Assembly (NCBI RefSeq): GCF_023145695.1
Contig: NZ_JAJHVV010000006.1
Span: 62,001 to 126,000 of the forward strand
Reading direction: 5' to 3'
Source of the DNA: Vibrio amylolyticus
GTDB taxonomy: Bacteria > Pseudomonadota > Gammaproteobacteria > Enterobacterales > Vibrionaceae
Length of the DNA: 64,000 nt
A program made the position numbers and the translations under genes. Shown one piece after another: positions 11,201 to 19,379 of this stretch. Each line of letters begins with the position of its first letter. Position 1 is the first letter of the stretch. The notes beneath the pieces were generated by a model. It ran no database searches. It was not told where the DNA came from and saw only the letters and a list, made by a program, of their open reading frames with translations.

Positions 11201-13144
11201 AAGTTGATCTGTTGTGCTTCCCGATGAGTTATCTAACTGATAATGCCAGTGGCCGTGTTGATCAATAGACAACGTGCCCAATTGACCTTGAGCTTGGCTA
11301 ACTGTCCACTTTATAGTATCGGATGTATCTAAGTCAGAAGCTATTAATGTGCCTTTGACATCGGTTATTCCTGCCGCATTAGTGCCTTGTTCGACAGTAT
11401 TTCCTGTAGAAACCCCAGAAACAACAGGAAGATCGTTAGTGCCATCAATACGAATAACCAAATTCTGAGGGGGGCTTTGGCCACCACTGTTGTCAGTTGC
11501 AGTGACTGGAATGATTAAGGTTTGGTGCTCACCAACTGCGAGATGGTTGAAGCTTGGGTCAGTTGGATCAAGCGTGTACGAACCATCGCTGTTTAAGGTG
11601 AAACCGGGGTGTTGGTAAGTGGTCGCGAAAGTTGCAGTGTCGCCATAGTCGACGTCGGTTGCAGTAACTTGCCCGCTGATTTTATGGTCACCTTCGTTCA
11701 CGGTTTGAGAACTAATGTGGCTGACATTAGGGCGATCATTAGTGCCTTTGATGGTGATGGTGACATGATGAGCAGTACCATCAGCAGAATGAACAATAAT
11801 GGTATCGGTCGCAGCAGAGCCTTGGCCAAGTCTTTGAACTATTGGATTATGATTGTCTAGAATGTATGTCCAAGCCCCATCTTTTTCGATAACAAACGAA
11901 CCCAATTGGCCATTAACGTACGATGCTTGAAAGTGATCTTCTCCATGGTCTGAATCAGTTACGGAAAGTTGGCCTTGGACTTGAGTCATTAAATCTTCTC
12001 TTACCACCCCAGCATCGACTCCTGCAATAATGGCATTGTCATCGTTACCCCCAATCGTCATATCGATCGTTTGTGGTGTGCCATCTTGGGTGTGAATAGT
12101 GAAACTTTCGTGCAATGAGGTGGTGGCTGCGGTTAACGCTTGAATATTTGAAAGAGAGTTATTAACTTGATACTGCCAGTGCCCATGTTCATCAATGGAA
12201 AATATACCATAGTGTCCTTGAATGGATTCCGCACTTACGCCACTTTCATTATGATCAGGATCGATAACATCAATTTTACCTTGTGTGGTAATTAATCCAT
12301 GAGAATCAACCTGATGATCCTCAGTAACGGCCCCTTTTAAGTCGCCTGTTATCGTTGGAGCGTCTTGCTTTCCAAGTATAGGAACTTGGACGACGAGCTT
12401 AGCCCCATTTGATAAATGCAAAATGAAGGGGTCGGTTCCGGATTGATTTTGTTGTAGCGATATATAATCAGGTGAATTTGGGTTAAGAATAAAAGTATAT
12501 TTTCCACTAGCATCGACGTGAAGCTCGCCATATTTACCTTGGATTGTTTCAGGGATATAGTAGGGAGACGTTGTAACTTGGACATTAGGCGCCGAAGCGT
12601 GTTCGACTAACGATGGCGTGGTAGAACCGCTTGATATGCTATGAGAAAGAATGGGAAAAGCTATTTCTGGTATGTAATGAACCTGTGGGTGCATATTACT
12701 GACTAGATGATGAGAGGATATAGCCGATATATGCTTATCATTCACTGATTCGGTCGTACTTTGAGCGGTGAGGGTAGAGGTTGGGTTACTGATTTCACTT
12801 TGATTCGTCTCAGCTAAGTTATTTAATGGATGATGAGTTAGCGGGTTGCTTTTGACCTGCATAGGAGAATCATGGCTCGTACTTTTGTCACCAGAGGTTA
12901 AACCATCATCAGCGCTCATATTTGCTTGAACATGTTTGCTTAATGAAGGAAGAATTAACATAAGAGTTTGAGAGAGCGGAACGTTTATTCTTAACCGATT
13001 ATACAATCTTACTTTCTTAAGGCGTTTATTTGGTGGTGACTGCTCACTTGAAGCATTGATTCTCGCCCGTTTAGACTTATCGGTTGGTACTTCACCATTG
13101 TTTGTCGATTGTCGCTTTTCTTTATTGTTATTCTTATCCGTCAT
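5210..13144 (-). CDS. giant VCBS/cadherin-like repeat surface protein, probable type I secretion cargo
   Basis: About 2644 residues. The body is a chain of roughly 19 modules separated by linkers such as GTNDAPT, GTNDRPN and GSNDKPV. Most are VCBS-type repeats (pattern: G.L.V.D.D, GxYGxF, dGxWxYxLdN, DGTxHxIxIxI) and several are tandem-95/cadherin_5-type units (patterns DGTYTFxP and YNGQVHFxYDV). The first 60 residues are very basic and are followed by a hydrophobic stretch (about 55-75). The last 200 residues are rich in Asp, His, Ser and Asn. I see no GGxGxD nonapeptide calcium repeats. A large, acidic, repeat-built product beside a type I exporter fits a biofilm or cell-adhesion protein of the LapA/BapA class. 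The ATG at 13144 is preferred over the in-frame TTG at 13159 because an AGGCGTGGA-type site precedes it. Confidence 0.88.
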   Translation of the reverse strand: MTDKNNNKEKRQSTNNGEVPTDKSKRARINASSEQSPPNKRLKKVRLYNRLRINVPLSQTLMLILPSLSKHVQANMSADDGLTSGDKSTSHDSPMQVKSNPLTHHPLNNLAETNQSEISNPTSTLTAQSTTESVNDKHISAISSHHLVSNMHPQVHYIPEIAFPILSHSISSGSTTPSLVEHASAPNVQVTTSPYYIPETIQGKYGELHVDASGKYTFILNPNSPDYISLQQNQSGTDPFILHLSNGAKLVVQVPILGKQDAPTITGDLKGAVTEDHQVDSHGLITTQGKIDVIDPDHNESGVSAESIQGHYGIFSIDEHGHWQYQVNNSLSNIQALTAATTSLHESFTIHTQDGTPQTIDMTIGGNDDNAIIAGVDAGVVREDLMTQVQGQLSVTDSDHGEDHFQASYVNGQLGSFVIEKDGAWTYILDNHNPIVQRLGQGSAATDTIIVHSADGTAHHVTITIKGTNDRPNVSHISSQTVNEGDHKISGQVTATDVDYGDTATFATTYQHPGFTLNSDGSYTLDPTDPSFNHLAVGEHQTLIIPVTATDNSGGQSPPQNLVIRIDGTNDLPVVSGVSTGNTVEQGTNAAGITDVKGTLIASDLDTSDTIKWTVSQAQGQLGTLSIDQHGHWHYQLDNSSGSTTDQLALGQHQSESFWVTATDSAGASVPHKIVIDVIGSNDKPVVSAWTQLPAGKEDQPVTIKATDLLTHASDVDSTDTLNVINLQATHGSIIDNKDGTYTFIPDRDFNGEIRLTYNVVDGHGGSVSTQAKFDLTAAPDNAVITDVQMNADLRGVTEDHGYIDTHYKLHYDGQLNIQDPDAGEAQFDPNIGPQTYQGIGYDTKLGGHILLMRDGHYTYTLDNRNIQNLAHGEVKHDSVVIRSADGTTHTIELTVHGTNDAPTINAQSHSVTEGGSVLNGQMIGHDIDTGATLTYSSPQVDGLVVNPDGSYSFNPAHSTYQSLASGVTKTLTVPVTVTDEHNASSIQNLSITITGSNNAATISGVSAGDVEEGHGNYGDRSPDHAQPGMAKLGQDGLTADGKLDILDPDTGESVFDSKGGAWNNSYHGQYGHLLLNTDGTWHYHVTVGSVDWVGNRTTTIGTTIDKLGENQTLTDTITVYSKDGTAHDIVITIHGDNDRPYISSEVSLTTGTEDTVLTFTKADLLANAVDVDSNDAGKLSIANLLVDHGSVADNKDGTYTFTPTKDYNGQVHFSYDVKDAHGGVTHTGATTTFVAVNDNPDVTPTSDSVTEDTDSHHSVNLLGTATDVDGDPLTISQIQVSFEGHTGPLPVGIGIAPDGHTLIIDSHSSAFQHLSAGQKSDITVHYMVEDNHGGQTPATATITVVGTDDRAQLQSSTIDITEGQALHTYNGVTFMKGLISLTDPDSSDQTHFIFSLNQGAKGFGELTVWPDGRYSYNLDWVRNHHANDKVAALKQGETLTDQYQVHTSDGQIKLVTVTIHGEDNNARIEVLMPHLLPTTQDVYEEHFKPASPTHLYAGGMLKVVDPDHDDAFLQPEIIATAHQGEFKIRANGDWSYMIDNSIAEVQHLGAGESFTETHTVHSKDGTASQLLTVTVHGTNDAPTVSAEVKLAPGVEDTDIQLSTSELLSHASDIDHNDIGRLNIANLVTDHGVIIDNKDGTYTFQPAKDYNGQVHFTYDVIDGHGGITHTGANTSLAAVNDVATFTGDSGSVDEDTSLHHNLHITGATTIQDALTCNGHLIVSDADGQGEAALDLNGQHHLTQSGTYGQFVINSSGIWVYAADNNNVAIQDLDNGQTLTDHIEVTSKDGTKHSITVTINGTTDDPVLHSLSDSGVQHGGPIEGNLLTGSGTDQGLSGAATDTDSNAHLVLQDIQIKDPVSGYVAVRPGQPHTMAGIGTLAIEANGHYTFTPEAGFTGKVPSMVYRVGDDGGNPIGDSSQNSLSIEVTPPLQHTPTVTGQTVSTNEDITRTITTSEFGYSDQDGDALQFVTISSIPSHGLLLLNGNAVTANQHISKADLDAGHLTFTPINNENGANYAQFSFTANDGHTNSASATMILDVNAVNDAPIVGSSFISSLEDKPHTFTTADFKYSDIDGDTLNHITITNVTHGVLSLNGITVNVGDDVSASDVSSLIFIPTHNYFSSGVSGLGAVQFTANDGQANSKEGSILINIASVADPATFSGDSSGVVKEDITLQASGTLTASDPDGTAEFTAVQGGAGIAGSKGYGHAHIDVNGHWTYDLNNNHPVVQQLAQGQTDTETITVQSIDGTQHDIVITITGTNDLPTVSERPQAGLIVGQHSVEEDSTLAPTGQLVINDIDGDSTSVTLDPTHSANYGHVAYDAHNGAWVYHLDNSNPTVNALNDNDTLQDRFSVLVDDGHGRKVSQEITMTINGHTDTPPIPTLVTPAQITGSAGHQDLHASLGTPPQLLLSIPTLQTGWGILTANGHVASSLHGQFGTLHVNPQTGHLDYDYHTSSSVIKTHTGTSNGAGTDETDTFVLTLAGTQNSKVEVHLHLHSQSVHGNSGHHIDQTTLTGIDVNPLSSPSPPPPVQHDEPDTNIDSLNDSLGDVNSHSAANAYLSALGIAESSPSSGVNVQHNSPHDLDIVLNESQDIANAATDSNAVDAADALSYEHHLDHDKHPDHDSIDLDNHQDSADPSSFIDPV

Positions 13145-13272
13145 TTCCACGCCTATCAAATAAAAACCACCTATTTTCAGTTAAATACACAAGGTGATGT
13201 TTTGCGAACTTATAAGCTGATTTTTATGACAAACATGAGAAATGACACGTTATCCATCCTGTTTCGGGTTGT

Positions 13273-14955
13273 TCAAAAGTCAGAAGGCACTTCAAATGCC
13301 ATTTCTTGTTCCGTAATCGGGTGACGCAGTTTTAAATACCCTGCGTGAAGATGAAGCCGAGAATCTTTAAAGCCATAGAGATCATCACCAACAATGGGCG
13401 TGTTCAACCCTGCTTGATGAGCGCAATGCACTCGAAGTTGGTGGGTACGCCCAGTTTTTGGGTAGAGGTGTACTTTTGTACGGTTATTTTCCACTGAAAG
13501 CACTTCAAACCGAGTCTCTGCATTTCGTCCTCTCTCGTGGCTGACCATTTGTCTTGGTCTGTCTTCCATGTCTCCAGCCAATGGTAGGTCGATGATTCCT
13601 TGTCTTCTTTCTATTGTCCCTTCAAGTAACGCGGTATATCGTTTCTCGACGCTTCGCTCGATGAATTGTTGCTGAACATGTTTGTTCGTTTCTGCCGTTA
13701 AGGTGAAGACCAACAAACCTGATGTAGACATGTCTAGGCGATGTACAACCAATGGTCCAGTGGCATGAGGGTAACGCTTTGCCATACGAGCGTGCACTGA
13801 GTCATTAATGTACTTTCCAGAAACCGATAGAAACTCAGCGGGCTTATTGACGACGACAAGGACATTGTCTTCATAAACGATGTCTAATTCTTTGTTTAAT
13901 GAAGGTGTTATCTCCAGTGGGCTTTCATCTGTCTCAATGCCTTCGAGCATGTGATCCAAGATTTCATAACACTTGCTTTGGCATACAGGATATAGATTCT
14001 TATGTTGGCGAATTTGATCGTAAGGAGAGCTGCCCCACCAGAACTCACCAAGGGCGATGGGTTTTAACGACAATTGATACGCCGCTTGTAGTAACTTAGG
14101 AAGGTTTTGGTCAATGCTTCCTGCGATTGGCTCATGGTTACCGTCTTTTTGGAAAAATAGTTCGAACAGGCTTTTTGACTGACCCGATTGATTAAGTAAT
14201 AGAATCGACCTCTGTTCTTCAACCTTAAGTGACAGATCAAGGCGTTGGTACTCATCTCTTTTATCTTGAATCTCTGCCTCAGATTGAGTGATTTTTCCTA
14301 ATAGCTCGCTAATCGTCTGTTGCCATTTGGTTTTTAATGCTTTGAAAGTTCGCTTCTCAGAGCTACTTTGATCGCCAAGGGTTCTCACTACCGCTGCTAA
14401 CCGTTCTCGATCACTCTCTAAACTGAATTGTTCTTCTGCTTTTGAGCGTTCTTCTTTTCGTCTTTTTTTTCCATCTTTCATTTCAGCTTGGAATTGAGAT
14501 ATCTCTAACTGAGAGGCACGTTGCTTCTCGAGTAAGTCACTCTTTAATTGATTAAGTTCAGTGGCGGTTTCTAAAGCAACCAGTGTTTGTTTGACAGTGG
14601 CAAGTTCTTGTCTAAGGAGGTTGAGGATTTTGTCTTGCTTAGATGATGGAATAATGGAGTCTACGAAAAACTGTGGCGTTTTATCGTTGCCAGCGTATGA
14701 ACTAAGATAACCCAATTTTCCGTCTTTGGTTTTTACCACTAAAACGGCAAACATTTTTCCTTGGGAATCAAAGTCGTGTGACCACTCTGTTTGTGATGAC
14801 AAATAGCTTTGAAGCTCGTTCATTGCTATATGAGCTAAAGCGTGGGGCTGGTAGTAATAAGGAAAAGTAAAATACTTTGGTAACGCGATATGATCTATTG
14901 AAGTGGAAAATGAAGTAAATTTTGTCTGCGTATTATTAGGTGTCGTCATCATCAA
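13273..14955 (-). CDS. RluA-family pseudouridine synthase with long coiled-coil N-terminal extension
   Basis: The C-terminal part (about residues 345-560) is a complete RluA-type pseudouridine synthase domain. The catalytic aspartate is D408 in HRLDMSTSGLLVF, followed by a KRYTALLEG strand and the GRTHQLRVHC motif. It would isomerise a uridine in rRNA or tRNA. The N-terminal 340 residues are unusual for the family: residues of about 120-260 are charged and Q/E/K/L-rich, with the look of a coiled coil, and residues 1-110 form an unrecognised domain. No S4 domain is evident. Vibrio-type homologues annotated as 23S rRNA/tRNA pseudouridine synthases have a similar size as I recall, but the substrate is not shown by the sequence. 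Three consecutive ATGs start the gene. Confidence 0.85.
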   Translation of the reverse strand: MMMTTPNNTQTKFTSFSTSIDHIALPKYFTFPYYYQPHALAHIAMNELQSYLSSQTEWSHDFDSQGKMFAVLVVKTKDGKLGYLSSYAGNDKTPQFFVDSIIPSSKQDKILNLLRQELATVKQTLVALETATELNQLKSDLLEKQRASQLEISQFQAEMKDGKKRRKEERSKAEEQFSLESDRERLAAVVRTLGDQSSSEKRTFKALKTKWQQTISELLGKITQSEAEIQDKRDEYQRLDLSLKVEEQRSILLLNQSGQSKSLFELFFQKDGNHEPIAGSIDQNLPKLLQAAYQLSLKPIALGEFWWGSSPYDQIRQHKNLYPVCQSKCYEILDHMLEGIETDESPLEITPSLNKELDIVYEDNVLVVVNKPAEFLSVSGKYINDSVHARMAKRYPHATGPLVVHRLDMSTSGLLVFTLTAETNKHVQQQFIERSVEKRYTALLEGTIERRQGIIDLPLAGDMEDRPRQMVSHERGRNAETRFEVLSVENNRTKVHLYPKTGRTHQLRVHCAHQAGLNTPIVGDDLYGFKDSRLHLHAGYLKLRHPITEQEMAFEVPSDF

Positions 14956-15287
14956 TGATCAGTCGTGGGTTATCTCGTCAGTAGTTTACCTAGGGAATCG
15001 AACAGAGTACATAAAAGGATGTGCATTAATAGCGTACCTTCGAGGCTCTACAGGCCCTAAAAATCGGATGGTTTACATTGTAAATTGATCAACTTTGGAT
15101 CTTAGTGGATCATTTTTCTGGCAGGGTGATGATGTGACACAAAAAAACAGGTGAAGGGCAGATAAATAAAAACGCCGCGTCCTTGCGGCGTTTGTACTCC
15201 GGCGGCCAAACCGAAAATCGGTACCACGTCTAAAGTGTAGAACAATATGTTCAGTTTTGCATATAAAGATATTCAGATAAATTGATG
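14956..15287. other. intergenic stretch
   Basis: About 330 bases hold the upstream region of the pseudouridine synthase gene and the trailer of the leftward 164-residue gene. A GC-rich hairpin (listed separately) and a second short one (ACCGAAAATCGGT near 15211) are present. I see no convincing gene. Confidence 0.5.
15170..15193 (-). terminator. terminator of the 164-residue protein gene
   Basis: The stem AAACGCCGC/GCGGCGTTT has a 6-base loop. On the minus strand it is followed by TTTTTATTTATC, so it would end transcripts coming from the gene at 15288-15782. Confidence 0.75.
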
Positions 15288-15782
15288 TTAATTAAGGACA
15301 TCCCTTACTGTTTGCTTTCCTGATGCACTTTTTATTTGAGAGAAGTAATGATGAGATCGTTGTAAGGTCTCTAATTCTATCATCCATTGAGCGCTACGCT
15401 GGGAGGCACAAAACTCACTAATATGTGACACCATATCTTCGCTGTATTTATTAATAATACTGAGCGTTTTAATCACTAAAGGGCTATCTTCTATAGAGAT
15501 AAACTGTAACTGGCAATAGCATTGGTTCATCACGTGAAATGCGCATTGCTGTCTCCCCATTCTCATCAGAACCTTTGATTGAGCAATACTGGTATCTCTG
15601 AGCGTCGAAACTAAAGCAACGAATTGGCACGGTTCGATATCATCTTGATATACCGACGTATTTATATGTTCGGGAATGTAATGAAGCACATTATCAAATA
15701 AGTGGTAGGCCTCAGGCCAATGTCCTTCAGCTAATAGTAACTCTGCTTTTTGGTACGTTTCCCAACAGTGTTGAATGTTCAT
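15288..15782 (-). CDS. hypothetical TPR-like protein, 164 residues
   Basis: I do not recognise this protein. It has no signal peptide or membrane span. The N-terminal half (YQKAELLLAEGHWPEAYHLFDNVLHY) resembles one tetratricopeptide helix pair, and the rest is predicted to be helical with six or seven cysteines scattered through it (for example QQCAFHVMNQCYCQ). It is divergent from the LonB-like protease gene, with about 230 bases between them. A role as a small helical-repeat adaptor is only a guess. Confidence 0.6.
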   Translation of the reverse strand: MNIQHCWETYQKAELLLAEGHWPEAYHLFDNVLHYIPEHINTSVYQDDIEPCQFVALVSTLRDTSIAQSKVLMRMGRQQCAFHVMNQCYCQLQFISIEDSPLVIKTLSIINKYSEDMVSHISEFCASQRSAQWMIELETLQRSHHYFSQIKSASGKQTVRDVLN

Positions 15783-16001
15783 TTTCGTCCTTAGCCATCA
15801 ACGTTAATTTATTGTAAATGATATTCATTAACAATTGCAAGAAAGAAAATAACTCGATTTCAGTGTGAAAAATAGGCGAAAAAAAGCTTAATTACCTGAT
15901 ATTGATTGTTATTTGTTCAGTTGAGTGTGATTTGGGCGTAAGTCACTAAAAATTCAACAAAATGCATCTAAACTGAATCTTGTAGCAGAATAATAATAAC
16001 C

Positions 16002-16008
16002 AAGGAGG
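16002..16008 (+). promoter_or_regulatory. ribosome binding site that selects the LonB start
   Basis: AAGGAGG ends 5 bases before the ATG at 16014 and only 2 bases before the in-frame GTG at 16011. The spacing favours the ATG as the true start. Confidence 0.75.
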
Positions 16009-16013
16009 TAGTG

Positions 16014-18374
16014 ATGGCGATTCAAAGATTGAACTCTGAGCAACTCTATAACGCGGCTCAACTAGAGCAGTTGCCTTGTAAATCGACCAAAGAACTGGCT
16101 CCCATCGACGAGATCGTTGGTCAGAAACGAGCACAGAAAGCGGTAGAGTTTGCCATGTCCATCAAAGAGAAAGGCTATAACATCTACGCGATAGGGCAAA
16201 ATGGGCTAGGTAAGCGCACCATGATTTTGCGCTATTTAAATCGTCATCAGCATGATGCGAATGCTATGTTTGATTGGTGTTATGTGGCGAATTTTGAAGA
16301 TATTCGAACACCCAAAGTGCTCAAGCTTCCGTCTGGTGTTGCTGCGAAGCTAAAAACGGACATTGAAAAATTGATGACCAAACTGGTCAATGCCATGCCC
16401 CTTGCCTTTGATAATGAAATGTACATTTCAAGGGCTGAAAAATTAAAAAATCAGCTCGCTAATAAGCAGCAGCAAGAGCTTGATAAAATTGGCGCAAGAG
16501 CAAAAGAGAAAGGGATCAGCTTAACTCTCACGACTCAAGGTGATTATCAGTTTGTCGCGATGGATGGCGAAGAGCTTCATACTGAAGAGTCTTTTGAAGA
16601 GCTTAGTGAGGATGAGCAAGCTGACTTTGGCGACAGCATTGACGAGTTAGAGATCGAATTACGTTCAATGGTTCGAGAGCTTACTGAGTGGGAAGAAACG
16701 TACAGCGAAAAAATTAAGAAGCTTAATGATGATGTGACTCTTGATGTCATCACTCACTTTATTAAGCAGCTTAAGCTCGATTACGCGAGTTACCCAGTGA
16801 TTAAAAGCTATCTCACTGAACTGCAAAAAGACATTGTAGAGAACGCAGACATTTTCTTAGATGAAGCGTTAGAGCAAGGTGAAATAGCGACAGCATCATT
16901 AGATAAAAAACTTCCAAGACGCTATAAAGTGAATGTTCTAGTGAGCCGAACCAGCGACGATTTCCCGATTGTTGTTGAAGAGAACCCGAACTACCACTCC
17001 CTGTTTGGCTATATTGAAACGGCTACCTTTAAAGGGACGGTATTTACCGATTTCTCTTTGATTCGTGCGGGAAGTTTGCATAAAGCGAATGGCGGCGTGC
17101 TGTTGATGGACGCACAGAAAGTCTTAGAGCAACCATATGTTTGGGATGGACTTAAACGTGCGTTACGTGCGAGGCAGCTAAGTCTTACATCGCTTGAAAA
17201 AGAAGTGACATTAACGGGTGCGGTTTCTCTTGATCCAGAAGCGATTCCTCTTGATGTGAAAATTATTTTGTTTGGCGATCATCGTACTTATCAACTATTG
17301 CAACATTACGACCCAGAATTTAGCGAACTGTTCAGAGTCACGGCAGATTTTGAAGATGAAATGACACGTACAGAAGATGCTGAGCTGCATTACTCTCGGT
17401 TTATCTCTAGCATCATTCATGATAACAACTTGCTTCATTGTGACCGAAAGGCGATAGCTCGTATTATTGAGCACAGTTCACGCTTAGCAGGAGACCAAAA
17501 CAAGCTTTCACTGCACTCTGCAAGCATTGCTAACCTGATTCGTGAATCGAATTACGTATCGCGTCAGGCGAAGTCTAATATGATTCGAGCGAGTCATGTG
17601 GAAGAGGCATTAAGTAACCAGAAGATGCGAGTGAGCCGACTTCAAGATGGTGTCATGGAAAGCTTTGTTAACGGCACAACGCTCATCCGAACCGATGGTG
17701 TGTCGGTTGGCCAGGTAAACGCTTTGTCGGTACTGAGCACCAGCGATCATATGTTTGGTGCGCCAAATCGAATTACGGCAACCACCGCTTATGGTGATGG
17801 TGAAGTGATTGATATAGAGCGCAGTGTTGATTTAGGCGGCAGTATTCACTCCAAAGGTGTGATGATCTTAACCGCATACCTCTCATCTGTATTTGGTAAG
17901 ACGGCGAAAGTTCCATTAACGACGAACATCACTTTTGAGCAATCGTATGGTGGTGTCGATGGTGATAGTGCAAGTATGGCGGAGTTCTGCGCTGTCGTAT
18001 CGGCATTCTCTAAGCAGCCTAACCGACAGGATATTGCGATTACGGGCTCGATGAACCAATTTGGTGAATCTCAGCCCATTGGTGGTGTTAATGAGAAAAT
18101 CGAAGGCTTCTTCGATGTTTGTAAAATTAAGGGTCGTACAAATGAACAAGGTGTCGTTATTCCACGCTCTAATATGCATAACCTAATGTTAAGGCCGGAT
18201 GTCGTCAAAGCGGTTGAAAAAGGCGAATTTAATATCTGGGCTATTGAGCATGTCACTGAAGCAATCGAAATTTTTACTGGGAAAGTGGCGGGTGAAGCCA
18301 GTGAAGAGGGAAGTTACCCGATTGATACGGTGTATGGTATAGCGCAAGCTAAACTGAACGCTTTGCGTAAGTAA
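16014..18374 (+). CDS. LonB-like AAA+ ATP-dependent protease
   Basis: This 786-residue protein matches the Lon-related protease family found in many proteobacteria, distinct from classical Lon. A P-loop (GQNGLGKRT) lies near residue 63. A long helical, charged insert (about 110-310) splits the ATPase region, and the peptidase domain is C-terminal. The catalytic dyad is visible as S652 in DGDSASM and K695 in GVNEKIEG, a spacing of 43 residues as in E. coli Lon. It should degrade cytoplasmic proteins using ATP. It is a single gene with its own strong ribosome site and terminator. Confidence 0.92.
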   Translation: MAIQRLNSEQLYNAAQLEQLPCKSTKELAPIDEIVGQKRAQKAVEFAMSIKEKGYNIYAIGQNGLGKRTMILRYLNRHQHDANAMFDWCYVANFEDIRTPKVLKLPSGVAAKLKTDIEKLMTKLVNAMPLAFDNEMYISRAEKLKNQLANKQQQELDKIGARAKEKGISLTLTTQGDYQFVAMDGEELHTEESFEELSEDEQADFGDSIDELEIELRSMVRELTEWEETYSEKIKKLNDDVTLDVITHFIKQLKLDYASYPVIKSYLTELQKDIVENADIFLDEALEQGEIATASLDKKLPRRYKVNVLVSRTSDDFPIVVEENPNYHSLFGYIETATFKGTVFTDFSLIRAGSLHKANGGVLLMDAQKVLEQPYVWDGLKRALRARQLSLTSLEKEVTLTGAVSLDPEAIPLDVKIILFGDHRTYQLLQHYDPEFSELFRVTADFEDEMTRTEDAELHYSRFISSIIHDNNLLHCDRKAIARIIEHSSRLAGDQNKLSLHSASIANLIRESNYVSRQAKSNMIRASHVEEALSNQKMRVSRLQDGVMESFVNGTTLIRTDGVSVGQVNALSVLSTSDHMFGAPNRITATTAYGDGEVIDIERSVDLGGSIHSKGVMILTAYLSSVFGKTAKVPLTTNITFEQSYGGVDGDSASMAEFCAVVSAFSKQPNRQDIAITGSMNQFGESQPIGGVNEKIEGFFDVCKIKGRTNEQGVVIPRSNMHNLMLRPDVVKAVEKGEFNIWAIEHVTEAIEIFTGKVAGEASEEGSYPIDTVYGIAQAKLNALRK

Positions 18375-18413
18375 TGACGGTAATCTAGATTCAAGACTGA
18401 AAATATCTATCCT

Positions 18414-18447
18414 GAGGGCTGCCACTAGGTGGCCCTTATCTTTTTTA
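18414..18447 (+). terminator. terminator after the LonB-like gene
   Basis: AGGGCTGCC pairs with GGTGGCCCT across a 4-base loop, with two wobble pairs. A T-rich tail (CTTATCTTTTTT) follows. Confidence 0.7.
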
Positions 18448-18537
18448 ATATGTTATGGTAAAAGCATATAAATTATCTATGTTAATTGCGCTAAAGTATT
18501 ATTGGCTACTTAGTAAGAAAGAGGGAAAGGGTTTTAA

Positions 18538-19341
18538 GTGCGAAATATAATGAAGAGCTTGGTTTGTTTATCTGCCATTTTTGGATTGGCCACTTTTCAG
18601 GCCAACGCTAGTGCTGGCTTTGAAAGTGAAAACATCTATTTAGCCGTTTCTCTTGTTGATAACTATGAACAATCAATGCTGTACGACACAGATAACATTG
18701 AGGATATAGTTTGTTCTGATGTGGAGTTAGCAAGAGCCGAAGGGATAGAAAGTCGCTGTAGTAAGATTGCAAGGGTTATGATTGAAAATAACATCCTAAG
18801 GCTGGGTAAAAAGGTAAGGAAAGACCTGAAACGGTGTACTGAAAGGGTCAAATCTCAACAAGGAGACATTGCTTTATTTCAAAACCCCAATCATGGTATG
18901 TCTTTGTATGTTGATTTGCTGGACATAGCCGATGTCATAAATATTGATGAGCGGTTATTTTCTGATATTCGTTATTATTTAAATATTCATAAGCTAGAGT
19001 CGGGTGATCAAGCTGAGATTGATCAGATCAATACGTTGATCGATCTCCATCTTAATAATGTGTACATTGATGAAACGATGCGTATAAAAGACATCAATTC
19101 GCTCAATTGTCTCAATCTACAAGTCACAAAGTTCTCTCGCCGTGCGAGTGATATGGATACATATGAAAAGTATGTAACGAATACATGCAGAACGGTTGAA
19201 CGATTACAACAGTGTCATCAGGACCTTTATCATACAACGAATAAATTAAGAAATGTGGTTGATGATGTACGTCGATATAATGACATTGAGAAAAAGAAGG
19301 AGTATCTCCATTTGCCACGAATTAAAGCTGTTGGTCAATAA
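18538..19341 (+). CDS. secreted or periplasmic hypothetical protein, cysteine-containing
   Basis: About 267 residues with a clear signal peptide (MKSLVCLSAIFGLATFQANASA). The mature part is helical and charged and has about seven cysteines (VCSD, SRCSK, RCTE, NCLN, TCRT, QQCHQ), compatible with disulfides in the periplasm. No domain is recognised. The GTG at 18538 is supported by AAAGGG about 7 bases upstream. The ATG at 18550 is an alternative and would give a shorter signal peptide. It is convergent with the L,D-transpeptidase gene, with only 38 bases between their stops. Confidence 0.65.
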   Translation: MRNIMKSLVCLSAIFGLATFQANASAGFESENIYLAVSLVDNYEQSMLYDTDNIEDIVCSDVELARAEGIESRCSKIARVMIENNILRLGKKVRKDLKRCTERVKSQQGDIALFQNPNHGMSLYVDLLDIADVINIDERLFSDIRYYLNIHKLESGDQAEIDQINTLIDLHLNNVYIDETMRIKDINSLNCLNLQVTKFSRRASDMDTYEKYVTNTCRTVERLQQCHQDLYHTTNKLRNVVDDVRRYNDIEKKKEYLHLPRIKAVGQ

Positions 19342-19379
19342 TAGTTGAGTAAAAGATATGGCTGTTGGAAAACTTTGAT

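Noticed and set aside
5210-13144. Several open frames on the opposite strand of the adhesin gene
   Set aside because: They follow the codon pattern of the repeat-rich gene and have no ribosome sites or recognisable products.
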